The translations under genes were made by a program, and so were the position numbers. A stretch of 64,000 nucleotides of DNA from Gamsiella multidivaricata. Lineage: Eukaryota > Mortierellomycota > Mortierellomycetes > Mortierellales > Mortierellaceae. Each line of letters starts with the position of its first letter. Position 1 is the stretch's first letter. The DNA lies in the NCBI RefSeq assembly GCF_025024155.1, contig NW_026251752.1, positions 124,001-188,000 on the forward strand, given 5' to 3'. The notes beneath the pieces were generated by a model, which was given only the letters and a program-made list of their open reading frames with translations, was not told the origin of the DNA and did no database searches. Positions 1-12,700 of the stretch are shown here, one piece after another.

Positions 1-2206
1 GCTAAGCAGTCGGAGTTCTTGTTGTCAGCCCCCGTTGATGGGACACCGTACGATGCTATCAACCCGAAGGGCTAACATTTTGGCGCAGGAGAGAGCTATT
101 CAGGTCCCGATGGCCAGCTCACCCTCAACGCCACTGGTGGATATGAGTGCAGTCTCGTGGATAACATGGATTCGGGTGCTGCTTCATGACACTATTGGCC
201 CTCCTTCCCCCATTCCCAATCTAACGCTTTTGGTCTATGGTTGATATCCTGTTCGATCCGCATCTGGTGAAGCCTACATACAGGAGAGCCCTCGTCAATT
301 GTGCACGCTACATAACCGCAGCGATCGACAGTGCCTTTAGAGAGACTACCAACACCATTGTGTTATTGGACACTGTCTTCTGTGGCGAGCATCTAAGGCT
401 TGCAGTGTGAACATGGGACCGTATTTACGACACATTTCGCTGCACGAACGACCACCGGATGTCGAAATCTTTACTGTTCCACCACCAATACTGGGTACAT
501 ACTTTCGGATGATGACCTGGAGCCGCTGCCTAAGCGCGACCTCATTGCGCTCTATAGCAGAATTCACATTTCGCATAGCAGCTCGACTACTGTCTACTGG
601 ACACCAACGCCCAACCAGCGAGACTAACCTACTCAAACCTATAGTATCCAAGACGTCCGGTGTTAAAAGTGCAAAGATATCTCAAAAGAACGCGCTACCA
701 AGCCTGTAGACACACAAAAGCATCCCTTTTCCTGGATCAGGAGTCCACCTCTCGTCGGAGACCCACGCTTCTACCGTCCTATTGCATGTCGAGGCTGCCG
801 ATGATCACGGAGAGCGGCTGATACGCTACAACAAGCTAGAATAAGAAGAAAGCGCCGTCTTCTAGTATAGGCTCAAGAAACCAGGGAGCAGAAGAATCTT
901 CGATTGGAACAAGAAGAGGACGCCAAAGACGACGACTTTACCCTGTGTCGCTTCTGGATGACGGAGCATATTCGGTGAGAAGCCTCACGGGTGCGGAACT
1001 GCTATCTCTTTGTCATATGGCGTGCGGACTATTCGTAATCAAATCTCAGCATGTCCAAACGGATGATACGATTATGACACTTTTACGGCGTGGCAATCCA
1101 TGGGGAAAAGGTACATGGCGCGAGGGTGAGCGGAAGCGCGCTTCAGTAGACCCGAGTCACGCTTTGGACGAGGTTTTGGTTGCTCATCGCCATGATCAAG
1201 AGCACGAAATGAATTATGAAGAGGTATATCTTCGTCGCCATAATCTGCCTTTCAGTGGTACCCCAACTATGCTTTTTTTTGCGCCGGCTACAAACAATAC
1301 ATGGAATATATGCTGGAGACGATAGTGATATGGACCACTGTCCGTGGCAGAAGCTTTGTTTGGCGGCAATCGAGTTCCTAACACACGAGGACTTGGTGTG
1401 GGGTGGCAATAGGACTCACCAAAGAGCTCTGTAGGTTGCGAGTGGGGGATTATTAGGGCAAATGGTACTATCTCGAATAAAGCTAATATTGCCTTGTGCT
1501 TGATCTGCTTTTTTCTCTTCGCATTTTTTTTTTTTTGAAAACCTCTCAGACTCACCTTGAGTATTCTCCGAGGCATCATTTATTCTTCTGGCAATTGCCT
1601 ACCCATCATACTGATTAGTCGTATCCAGTGAGTCGCTCTATCAGTCCTGTGGGTTAAAACGAATGTGTTGACAGCTTGCAATTGGAGCGGACAAAAATAT
1701 GTCGATACAAGGCTTGTATGAGGATAGTGTGACTTTAAACAGGCTTGAAAAACTCGTGTGGTTGGCCTGAAAAGGATGGACATCAGCTTGCAGTGCTCAT
1801 TCCATCATCGCCCTGTACAACCGTCCTATCTCTCTCGTTCCATTCTCCGTTGCTGCACTCAGCCCGTGCAGCAGTTACTGAGTGCCTAGAATGGCCTTGG
1901 GCAGAGGAGGTCGCGAAGGGGTCAGCAGACTCAAACTCGAAGTACTGCCTGTATATCGATCAGCATCCATAGAGGGCATGACGAGCTGTAGTCGTTTTCT
2001 TCTTCGTCTTGCTTGCAAGGGAAGTGACATGGTCAGCCTTAAGATAGACATTAGCTGATATAAAAAGATCCGACGCCTTTTGCTTCGCACTCGTTATCCT
2101 CCTTTCTTTCCTCATCCTTCCATGAACTAAACTCCAATCCATCAGCCTCCGCAACCTCACACGATCCACTTCATTTCGCGCCTTTCATCCTGAAAACTCC
2201 CTTTTC
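1..2206. other. No confident gene; possible decayed coding DNA
   Basis: No open frame here combines an ATG, plausible splice sites and a recognisable family. Short stretches on the + strand around 400-710 and 945-1325 stay open for 75-126 codons, and 770-960 reads in pieces interrupted by stops, which would fit an old gene or transposon remnant; I cannot name it. The last few hundred bases (about 1900-2206) are presumably the promoter and 5' leader of the GATA factor that starts at 2207. Confidence 0.4.
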
Positions 2207-4941
2207 ATGACATTGATGCATGGACAGTCTGATCCCGGGACATCGTGGCGTCACGCGCGACAGCAGCGCGATGGTGAGCACCGCCCTGAACTCGATCTTC
2301 CAGATGATGTTGATCCTATCTACGACAATCCCTTCGAGGAAAGCGGCCACAGCCATCACAACGCGACTATTCATTCCATGAACGTGAACGAGGAGTTGAT
2401 GCTTGCGAACCCCGATGAGGATATCAAGCCAAGCAAACATTCCCAGGCTACCTCCTCCGAGACCACAAGCGATCTGACGAAAGGTTTTGGTGCGGGTCCC
2501 TTAATGATACTTCAAGTAGATCAGCCCAACTTGTCATCAACTCTACAAGAATCCTCAGCTGAGGCGCCGGTTACCATAAGCCCATCCAAACAATACCATT
2601 GGGCTCCACTCTCCCCATCTGACAGTGACGCTGCGGCTCCATTTGTACCCCCACACCTGCACTCTCCATTCGAATACACAAATACTCATACCCGTGGCTC
2701 GTTTGGTGGCAATCTACCTAGCCAGGTGGATGGCCCTCCCTGGCGACCCACGCTCTCAACGGGTTGGAGACTGCAGAGTTTACTTCCTGCTCCAGCAGAT
2801 CTGCCTCTCTCATCTTCGTCATCAGCATCATCAAATCCACAGAGTTTCTCTGCTTGGTCATCTCACACCTACTTCTGTGACCAAGAGTCCAAGATTACGA
2901 TGAATCAAACTCTCCCAAGCCTTCGATCATCCGAGCAGGATATATACTCATCGACCTCGGGAGACATCTCCGAGGCTTGGCCGACGGACCTAGGGTACCA
3001 AACTTCGGCGGGGACCAGTATCTATCCTGGACTATACCCAACAAGCACCACTTCTCTGGGATTCAGCGAACACAGCCGAGCGAAACAAGGGTATAAGAAG
3101 CGACTGCCGCTGAGGCCCTCGAACCTTCCAGTATCGCCCTTTCACGCTGCAGTGTACGGTAACCATCACAGTTACAGCAACTGTCTTGCTTTCGAAATGT
3201 ATCAGAAAGCGCGCCCAGGAAATGCGTTGGCATGGGCACCAAACAGCAAGAGCTCGCCCCTCGATCGACTTTCCACGACTACACAGATGTTGAACGACGA
3301 AAACCCCCTCGCAGCCTTGTCGACGTCAACTTCAGGGGAGGATCTGTCTCCAGCTATGCCTCCGTCGATGCCGATTGTCGACAGTATGCCAGTTCCGATG
3401 GAACAGGGTCAACATCAACAGCAGGATTATCCAACGCAGGAGACACGCCGCACACTCACCAAGCACCAGCTACAGGCGATGGATCCTGACCCCAAGTACT
3501 GTGATAACTGTAGGACAACAACAACTCCGAGCTGGCGAAGGTGCCCTCAAGGGAGGATTTTACTCTGCAACGCCTGCGGACTATAGTAAGTGAGGTGGCT
3601 ACCGAGTTTCTACACTACTACTATTTCTTTTTTTGAACTAATGTTTTAATTCCTTCTCACTCTGTGATGACGCATAGCCAAAAGTTGCATGGCAAGTCCC
3701 GTCCATTCTTCAAAGCAAGGGATGGAACCATCAAGATCCACCGCACCCTGCCTGAACACACCCCCTGCACTAAGTGCGGCACGACCAAGACCCCGGTCTG
3801 GAAGAAGAGTGCAAATCATGAGACGATCTGTCTTGGTTGTAGCTTGATCTTCAAGCATGCTGCCGCAGAAGCATCTCGGTCCTTGTCCCACACAGCCTCC
3901 TCGACCCCTCTGAAGGGCGCAATCCTCCACACTCCGACAGCAAAATCCCATTCGTGTTCCGGAACCAAGTCTTCGACGATGCTGAGGGACGAGAATGGTC
4001 GTTACATTAACGTCCGAGATGCGCAGAAGCGGACTACCGTAGAAGGTATCAGCAAGAGGAAGAGGATCGGGGGGCCAAAACAGCGAATCTTGCAAGTCGA
4101 TGGCCTGCAGACGTATCCCCCCAGCCATGTTGCATTGCCGATAGGATTCCATGGATCTGAGTTCAGGCAGCCTTGCGGATCCGACGACCAGTCCTCGGTA
4201 GCGTGGGACTCTCATCACCAGCAGCAATACGCACACCAACCATCCCATTCATATTCATCCCTCTCGTCTAATGGACACTCGTCATTCATGAGAAGTGCCT
4301 CCAACGGTGCATTTGATGGATCCGGGTACTATTGGGATACACAGCATCACCATCGCTATCCTTCTCAGGCGCAGCCTTCGTACTTCCGGGAGGAGCAGCT
4401 TCAGTACTCGTCCGCTCTGCAGCATGGACTCCCACTGCAGCATCTCCAGTATCAACCATACCACCAGTCGTATCACTGCCACGGGCCAACATCTATGGTT
4501 CACTCCAACACCAACACATATGTTCCCGAGACCGATACATGTTCATCCACAGCCATGGTCTCTAACACGACAACCACAACGGGTTTGTTCCCAGAGATTC
4601 AGGGATCGGCAGAGACATCGTCGTCAGCCATTCCAGCCGCCATGTCACATCTGTACCCGCCAATTTACCCATCATCAGAGCCCTCGAGCGAGCCTCTGCA
4701 ACGCGACGATGTGGTTCCGATCGATTCTCAAGCGGGGGAGCAAGGGTTCAAACATGTCGCGAACCCGAACGCGACATCCTCTTCCCCGCTGGTACGCCCG
4801 CGATTGTTTTCATCGCCTCTTGTTCACATGGGCGATGATGTTCTCAAGGAGGAAAGGAAGAAAGATAGATACGTTTCAATTGATACGGTCGGCACGACTG
4901 GCAGTGAGTTATCGTCTGTGCAGGATTATGCGTCGGATTAG
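2207..4941 (+). CDS. GATA-type transcription factor with two zinc fingers
   Basis: Two exons, 2207-3585 and 3678-4941, joined across a 92-bp GT-AG intron give 880 residues. The intron lies inside the first finger: exon 1 ends in CNACGLY and exon 2 opens QKLHGKSRPF, so the splice is fixed by the family signature. Finger 1 (about residues 432-457) is C-X2-C-X18-C-X2-C followed by the basic tail typical of GATA factors. Finger 2 (about 488-512) is C-X2-C-X17-C-X2-C, but the usual CNACGLYxKLHG part is replaced by CLGCSLIFKHAAAEA, so its DNA contact is doubtful. The rest is Ser/Pro/His/Gln-rich and probably disordered. Known role of the family: sequence-specific nuclear transcription factors binding GATA sites, in fungi controlling nitrogen, iron, light or development. 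Which of these applies cannot be read from the sequence. Confidence 0.9.
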
Positions 4942-5277
4942 GAGTAGAGGGATCGAGTTGCCATTGGCTCATTTTTTGTGTAGGAGACGCGTCGGAAAAA
5001 AAAAAAAAAGAAACATGATTCAGGGGCGTGGAAACTTTTGACATAACAGCCAAACATAGTCCAGCATATAAACACAAAAAATAGGGACATCGTCTCACAG
5101 ATAACGCTCTACAGGCTCTCTATTCTGCTATGCTGTGGTATATGTAGGATGTCCCTATGATGCTGTTGCAGTATTCAACTTCTGCCGAGGACATGGTAGA
5201 TGAGTCTTGTAACGAAGGGCGATAGAACCTGCTCTTCCTGCTGGTAGAAAGACTGAAAAAAACAAAGAAACATCAAT

Positions 5278-7513
5278 TTAAGCGAGAAGTTTTTTATCCA
5301 TTTCTATCGTTCCTTTTCCATGCAAAAAACATTCAATAAAGCGTACCATGATAAGAGACATGGCAAAAGAGAACATCATGACCTCCCAGTGCTTGACGCC
5401 CTTGACCCAGTTCTTGCGGTACAGGATCTTGTAAAGACTTGTAGCAGCCTTTGGCAAGACATACATAGCAAGTTCTGCGCGTCGACTCTCCTGCTCAACC
5501 ATAATGGACGTTCCCGCGCATACGAGGCCAAACAGCCCGTAAAGGTACTTGCTATTACCCAGAGGCCACCCTGCTCTCAAGAGATTACGGTGCGCACAAA
5601 TCTGGGTTTGGTATCCTGCAACAAAGATGGCCAGGAAGACGGAAGAGCGGAGTGTGTTGAACGTCGTCTTAGAAGCCACATTGATAGGACTATCAGGTAT
5701 GATGAAAGACGGCATATCAATCTCTGATGGCGAAACTAAAATCAGTCTTCCAACGATTAAATACCGCCCTTGGCTGCTTACTCTTTCATCAATCTCTTCA
5801 TCCTGAGGACGACCAGAGGGACGAAATTGAGTGTCGCGTAGACAGGGAAGATTCCCTTTGTCACCTGAACGAATCGTTCAATGTCATTTGTCATGCACGA
5901 GTCGATCCATGGATGCAGGACCGCACAGGGAAGCGCATCGCATGTCTCTGACATGGTCGAGACCGTCTGGATAGCCAGGTCTGTAGGTCTATACCGGCCA
6001 ATCAGTTCTCTGACCTGCTTCAGATCCAGAGGGAACCCACGGACACGCGTGCGGTTGAATGCTAGTGCCTCTTCAGGTACACGCGCTGTCTTGAGCATGA
6101 ATCCAAAGAATTCCCTAGGGATCGTATCCGGATGCATCTATACGGGTTACCAAACAACGCGTGTGAGTGCGACACATTCAAGCACACTCATAGACGCGCC
6201 TGAGCCCACTTATTCTTCCTCTATCAGCTAGACATGTACTACTTACTGTGTACGCGTACATCACTTGGGCGGAGCCGAGTGCAAATAACAAGGCATCGCC
6301 ATGGCGGAACGAGAACTGACCGCGATGCTTGCCAGCATTGTAGACTCCCTGCATAGACCTGTCGTTTTTTTTTTTTAAAAAAAAAATTAGATTAGATGCG
6401 AATAGACGGATCGTTTTGAAGATTTGTCAGCGTGTTTACTGCTCCCGGTCCTCCTTTGAATGTTTAGAAAGATACCTGATGAACATCTGCTGGGCAAAGG
6501 TCACCCTTCTTTCATGACTCTCGATCAAGATGGCAAGGCCAGCAATTGCTCCTGTTGGTACAAAAAGAAAACAGAGACGTTAAGTAAGTATGTCCGTTTG
6601 GTAACTTAACGTTTCTTTCATCAAGAAACATCTACGCTTACCGGCGATGGCTCCATTGATCCTGTCGTCCTTCCCGCGGTAGAGTTTCAGGCCGTTGTTG
6701 GCCAGTTTCCACAGGAATGAAAACATGCCAAAGAAGGATCCAAACCGCACTGCATCACGTCCTGTGAATGCATCAGCGACGATTCGACCAAACGAGCCTC
6801 TTTTTTAACCGCAAAAAGAGGAAACGAATATGGTTAGCCGATGGACCGCTCTTGATGAAAGTCGCCATATTACCTGTTCTCTCTCAATGCCTTACTTTCC
6901 GTTCATCAGCTTCAACATGCCCAGACACAGATTCACCAATGCCTTGGTCCCGTATGATACACCAAATGACCCTATCCAGAGAGATCATCACGTAGCAATT
7001 GCAATTGAGTCCATGCACAGCGTATCTTTGGACCTTCAAGGTAATGTTATTTTTTGTTTCACATGCCAACAAAAAAAAAAAAGGATGGGAGTGATGATAG
7101 GACAGACACGTACGGATGGCTCCTAGGAAAGCATGCTTGAGGACACCCTCATAAGTCGTGCAGGGATGGACGAGGTGAGGGATCGTCGTCCCAGCCTTGT
7201 ATTGCTTGGATTTTTCGGCCGCCTCTCTTCCCTCGGGCGTCCGATAGCCCTTTGGACGTTTGCCATCGACCCAGTCAACCCTATCATCTTTATGAAGTTT
7301 GTGCGATCTGTGGGACGTTCGGGCTGGCGTGTCTACCGAGGATCTGGTCTTTGATGGGCTCTTCTTGGCGGAGTCGAGGGTCGTCTGGTTGGAGGAGTGA
7401 AGGGACTCTGGTAGAGGCATGGTGGGAAGCGTTTCAATGGTCACGTAGGAAGAATTCAGCGACGAAGGCTCCTGGATATCCTGAACAGGAGTCTGAGGAC
7501 TGGTGTTGGCCAT
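5278..7513 (-). CDS. TMEM135: TMEM135-like multi-pass membrane protein
   Basis: Seven exons on the minus strand: 7513-7114, 6971-6896, 6799-6642, 6552-6476, 6348-6247, 6137-5782 and 5689-5278, all with GT-AG introns of about 90-145 bp, giving 526 residues. The ATG at 7513 begins MANTSPQTPVQ; the first 100 residues are polar and Ser/Thr-rich. The body matches the TMEM135 family as I remember it: a Gly-rich segment with DAVRFGSFFG, the pattern SAQVMYAYTMHPDTIP (first residues inferred), the Cys pair in CAVLHPWIDSC, and the terminal block with SSVFLAIFVAG. Animal TMEM135 acts at peroxisomes and mitochondria and influences mitochondrial dynamics and lipid handling; the fungal role is unknown. It is convergent with the GATA gene. 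Exon 5-7 joins were selected by phase and are the least certain. Confidence 0.8.
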
Positions 7514-8076
7514 GCCAAAGCAGAGGAATGAGGCGAGATGAGACGAGAAGGAGGGATGCTGAGCGGGAAGAAGAGGAAAAGGCAAGTAGACTAAATAAGG
7601 GTTTATACGAGATAAGGTGCGCATTCCTGTGCGGACTGGCCGGCGGTTGGCTGGATGGTGTATATGCGGTTTGAAATCGCAATTGGGATCGCAGGATGAT
7701 CTGTGGGCACAACTCTGATCGTCCTGATGCTGGTCAAAAGGGGCTCCTCTCATCTACGCCAATGCTCCTACTGTCGAGCTGCTATTAATCCATATCCCTC
7801 ACTCGCGCACTCATCCTTTCAATCGCACGCTTGTATCATGACGCCTATTGTATCAGACATGGATTAACAAGGTTCGTCTGTAGAGGGGACATGTCTGATC
7901 GTTCGGCCAAGGAATTGTAATTCTTCAGAATCATTATTGATGCCACTACTGTAACTATGCCGGCCGATTCGAAGCCAGCGTTGGTTGCAAGAGATCCTGG
8001 TGAGGCGATAACGGTTATAGAAATTGTCGGGATTAAGGTTATATATCAAAGAGTGCAGTGTTGATGGCGCCTGCAA
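7514..8076. other. Intergenic region upstream of the TMEM135-like gene
   Basis: It lies between the start of the TMEM135-like gene (both neighbours are on the minus strand) and the stop of the small gene at 8077. It should hold the terminator of the latter and the promoter and leader of the former. A minus-strand frame stays open upstream of 7513 but has no better ATG in a family-like context. I see no other feature. Confidence 0.4.
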
Positions 8077-8718
8077 TCACCCATGATCGGCATTCAGTCC
8101 TAGTTGCAGTATGGCCGTTCGCAGATATTCCATGTGCTACGAGGAGAGAGAACAAATCGAGGAGTCAGGAGACTATCATCAGGTACTCTATCAGGAGCAG
8201 TAGTTACTGGGCCGCTCTCTTACAGTCGGATCGACATCCTGGGGGCAGAGCAGTCGATCTCCAAAATCCTCAAGAACCTGGATCATCATCTCTCGCTTGA
8301 GTCCAGACATGTTTCGTAAGACCAATGGGTCCTCAGTATCGTTTGCGGAAGGAAAACAAGCCTTGTAGAGGGCAAGAAAGGTGTTCGTATCCTGTAAGCT
8401 GGCCGTCGTCGTAGAATCAATTGAGGCTGGTATAGTAGGTCCTATTTGGTGCTGGACAGCGTCTGATAAAGTTGCACGCATGGCTTCGATGCGCTTCCTT
8501 CGATTATCATCGTCAATTGCTCTGTGTTCAGCTGGGATGCTTGTGGACTCGGCTGTGTCCTCGAAAGTGCCTTGGTGATGGTTGTCTTCCATGTCCGCGA
8601 TTGCACTCATTGTCGGGAGTCGAACCCACTCCCCTGAGAAAACGCTTAGTCGACGCGTTGCCGTCGAAATGGCGGCTTCGCTATTACTAGCTCGTCTTTT
8701 TCCTGGTGGGTTGCTCAT
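8077..8718 (-). CDS. Small protein of unknown function
   Basis: Two exons, 8718-8224 and 8136-8077, separated by an 87-bp intron with a GTAAGA donor and a TAG acceptor, give 184 residues starting MSNPPGKRRAS and ending in LNADHG. I do not recognise a domain. The N-terminal third is basic and Ser-rich (a possible nuclear localisation or phosphorylation region), the middle is acidic and polar, and residues about 115-184 look helical and folded, with a pattern of Leu/Phe spacing through FLALYKACFP and LKREMMIQVLEDFGDRLL. The second exon is short; without splicing the frame would end ten codons after the donor, so either end is possible, but the spliced end continues an amphipathic pattern. It is divergent from the histone deacetylase gene across about 1 kb. 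Confidence 0.6.
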
Positions 8719-9755
8719 TCCTTTGTGTTTGTGTGTGTAGACCTCGAATAGCGAACTACTGGATTGGTGGCGTAATATTGGAACAGTCGCAGTGGCGCAT
8801 TTTCGGGCTCAAGCGTGCGAAGTATCGCCCTTTTTTACGTGTTGTGTTGCGTCGTGTCGTGAAGAATAGAAGAATATAAGAGCGCGTCAAAAAAAAAAAA
8901 AAAAAAAAAAGGCGGTTATTTCCTCAACCTAGTGTGTCAATAAAGATGAAATTGAGTTCAGGATGACCTTGGAATAGCCTTGAGACGCGTTGCCTGGCAC
9001 CAGGGGGGCTACTACTCGACGAGGCCATCTTTTATGTTCTTTGTCCGGAATGGTGGCGATGCGTACGCGTCTTTTTTTTATATTTTGTCGCTTTGATGCT
9101 TTCCTATGCCTCCTTGCGGGTGTTGTTGCAATCTTCGTTTAGTAGATTACAGCCCAATCACAACCCAGTGCCGATATTATTATTATTATTTTTTGGTTCT
9201 GGCTAGGTTTTTCTTTTCTGCAACATCCCCTTCAAACCCGCCTCCTTCCCAATCCACGCTGTGTCACAATCCGCAACCACCGAACAGAAACGTCGAGGAA
9301 GCGCCGCGAAAAAACTCTTGAGAACCTGCTCTTCCAAGCACCGGTTCTTGTCGAAGTGGTACATCGCGTTGGAGATGCAGTTTATGGGCGCCGAGAAGAC
9401 AATCTATGCTTCAGTTCTCAGTAAATGTCTTTTCTTCTGCATAGACATATACGACCGTCGCTGAAGTACGAAGGGGCATTCGATCATAGGCCCAACAGCT
9501 GGTGTGCATAGAATGCGCACACCTCCCAAAACTTTCTTTTTTTTTTAGGCCTTCGTCCTTTGCCCTTCCTTCGCTTCTGTGGATTGGTCATACGTCCTTC
9601 ATCCCCTTCATCCTCCTGCCTACATCCCACCCACATCATCTCTTTTCCTCCATTCTTTTTGGTGTACGGCGTGAATTTGCTACTTTTCGCATACGCGACG
9701 GAACCTCCTCTCGCCGTCATCAGGGAGCCCATTCGTCCTCGACACTTCACACCTC
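8719..9755. promoter_or_regulatory. Divergent intergenic region of about 1 kb
   Basis: This segment separates the start of the small minus-strand gene from the ATG of the histone deacetylase on the plus strand, so it must carry both promoters. It contains a 22-base A run at 8889-8910, and pyrimidine-rich stretches at about 9535-9660 typical of fungal 5' leaders. Short open frames around 9106-9464 lack convincing starts. I can point to no specific operator. Confidence 0.45.
8889..8910. repeat. Poly(A) homopolymer, 22 bases
   Basis: Uninterrupted run of A in the divergent intergenic region. Similar runs occur at 26053, 35576 and 43310. Confidence 0.95.
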
Positions 9756-12700
9756 ATGGACCTGAAGCTGCTGCTGTCACCTGCTCAAAAGGACCCCGAG
9801 CCTGACTCGGAGTTTCCTGAGGACAGGAGGCGTGAGGAGCACGCGCCAGACGATGCACAGAACTGGCAGTATCACCCAGACCAATATCATTACAACCAAC
9901 AGCAGCAGCGACAGCAGGAGCAGGAGCAGGAGCAAGAGCAGGAGCAGACACAGGAGGAGCATCAATACTACCACCAGCAACATCAGCAGCAACAACAGCA
10001 GCAACATGTCCCTGCTCAGGGGCCATACTACCATCAGGGCCAACAGTACAGCCGGCCGCACAACCAGCAACCTCGCCCGTATTACCAGCATCAAGGACAG
10101 CATGAACCCCAGCGTAAGTTACGCGACAAATCCTGCGATATGCAGTCTATCACCATAAACGGGTGTCCCCATTACTGTGCATCATTGAGTGGCCTACTAT
10201 GGACTATTACGTGTCATAGTATCGTTTATGTGTGCTAACTAATGGAACACACTTACTATCCTGCAGCACTCGTACCGCCCTTGCTGTCCGTCTCTGCCTC
10301 TACACCTCAAGCCGGAGAGTCGCCGCAGCCTCCGCAGTATTTTGTTTCGACGCATAGACCCACTACATCACCGGCGCTACCTCCACCTACAGGACTCAAT
10401 CTCTCGTCGTACAGCTTTTTACTGATGGAGAAGCGGGATCGCGAGAGGGAGGCCATGGAAAGAGCAAACCGAGGTTACTTGATGGGTGAGCTATCACACA
10501 ACAAGAACGAGTCTGCGTCTTCATCACCAAGGATTCCTTCCCCACGGATCGAGCCGGCCCATCGTGCAGGCTTCGCCAACCAGCCTTCGACTGGCGCGTC
10601 GTCCTCATTTGGAGCCGATACGCGACACAATTCATACTACCAATTGCAGCAGCCAGGATCCGAGAGGTCCTCATATGGATATCCACCGGATACAGCGCGC
10701 CAACCTCCTCATGGCTATGAGTCGCCCTCGCAGTATCATGGCTCTGGATCATACCATCAGCAGCATCCATCGTACCAATCCCACGGTCCAGCACACTCGC
10801 CACCCATGCAGTACAATTACCAGCAGCACACACCTCAACAGCAGTACCCATACCAACAACCACAACCGCATCAGCATCCTCACCACTATCACAGCAGCAG
10901 CAGTGCCAATATAGGACAGGAATCACTATACGGCCATCCGCAGGTAAGGGTCAGATTGATGTGTCATTCGGACAATCTCCAATTCTCCGTACACGCGTAT
11001 TGCAGTGCACCGCACATATCATACCACTTACGCGGGTCTGTACGAATGTCGCCTTTTATGGGCTTATTCTCAATCTGCCACAGGCCATCGGTCTATATTG
11101 AGGGCCAGGATCAGATTGATGTTTTATCCACCACTGCCATCCATTGCTCGCATTTCCTTTGAGCCTCGCATTTTGCATGTTACCTTCGGAAGCTCTAGTG
11201 ATCTATGAGGCATTGAGGATTGTCCCATGGCTTTATTGGAAGTGCATCGAATAACTAACGTCTCGTATGAAACCCCTGTGCTACTTAGGATTACCCTTCA
11301 GATTCACAGGGTCCTGCGTCGTATACTTATCATCCTTCAGTAGGACAGTATCTCCATCACCGAGCCATGTCTCCAGGCCTCATGGACAAGCCACGGTTCG
11401 CCAATTCTAACCTATCTGTCTTTCGACAAAGTGCTGCTGAGGACAGCGACGGAAATGCCAGTGTTTCATCCAATGGAAGCCTTAAGCGAAGACGTCGTCC
11501 CAACAAGGCGATTGAGGGCAAGAGATCTCTTTTACCTGGATCAACACTTGGTACTTCACACGGTGGGCTGGGTCACTATCTGATGTCAAGGACATCCTCG
11601 CATGGATCTGCAGAAGGACATGAGGACTTTTATGACGACGACGACGACGACGACGATTCGTTGGACGAGCAATTTGATGTTAGGAATGGGCTTCAGGGTC
11701 TCAATCTGCAGAAGACTACTAAGTCGTCAGGTACATATCGCTGGAGCTATGCCTTTTAACATGCTTGGACGCTCATACTCAGAAAATGAAATATGTACTT
11801 ACTTAGCTTTGCATTTCATATTCGTATTCGTATTCTTTTAGCTCCAGATCGGGCAAAAAAATCACGAAAAAAGACTGAGAGACCGTTTAAGATTGGAGAG
11901 TTGGTCGAGTCTATGAAATCAGATACCGATGGCACTTGGTTTGCAGGACGTGTACTTGATCTGGAGGACGACCCTCATGACCACATCAATCCCAAGTCGG
12001 TCTTGATCCACTTTGAGGGATTTTCGCCTCATCACGACGAGTGGGTCAAGCCCAGTCAGTTGCGTGCTTGCTCAACAGGCAGTAGTTTCTTACGATATGG
12101 TCCAAACGGTCATGAACCTGCTGAGAACTGGGTTGCGTACGAGAAGTTTTACCAGTCAGATCTTGGTCGAATAGCTCGCCGACATACAGGGCTTGCGTAC
12201 GACCGACGGATGCTTTTGCACAAGTGCCAGTGCAACACCAACCCCGAGGAGAGGCATCATCCAGAACAACCCGAGAGGTTGGTCGAGATTCTCTGTCAGT
12301 TCCAAAAGCATGGGATGCTCAGCCTTGTCAAATGGATCCAGGGACGAGAGGCCACTATCGAAGAGCTGGTTGCAGCCCACACAGATACTCATGTTCGCAA
12401 TTATTGCTGTACAGCTGCACAGAACCGACAGTACGCGCGTGAACATGGGATCGTAGATCCGGATCTGCAGACTGAGGACGACGCCGAAGACGAGGCAGAA
12501 GAAGAGGGGGAGGAGGAAGAAGGAGAGGAGGACATGGAGGGTGCTAAGAAAACAGAGCGGCGAGGTCGACCAAAGAAGGCTCATCGAGGAAGCATTCATG
12601 TGGCAACAACTGCAACCGCACCAGATTTGATCGCGGCAGCGGCAGCGGAAACAGCAGCAGCGGCTCCAGCGCCAGAGGATGTGGAGATGGCGCAGTCGAC

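Noticed and set aside
6762..6790. Apparent splice acceptor TTCACAG inside the TMEM135-like exon 3
   Set aside because: Using it breaks the frame; the exon reads through in family-like sequence to the acceptor at 6800.
8600..8660. B-box-like GGTTCGACTCC on the minus strand, suggesting a tRNA gene or tRNA-derived SINE
   Set aside because: The T-arm does not pair properly, there is no acceptor stem, and the site lies in the coding exon of the 184-residue protein.
9777..10103. Minus-strand Leu-rich frame opposite the Gln-rich start of the deacetylase
   Set aside because: It is the mirror of CAG/CAA repeats; the plus frame has the start, the splice sites and the family.
10396..10926. Long minus-strand frame opposite deacetylase exon 2
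   Set aside because: Shadow of a His/Gln/Ser-rich exon, with no ATG-to-domain logic.
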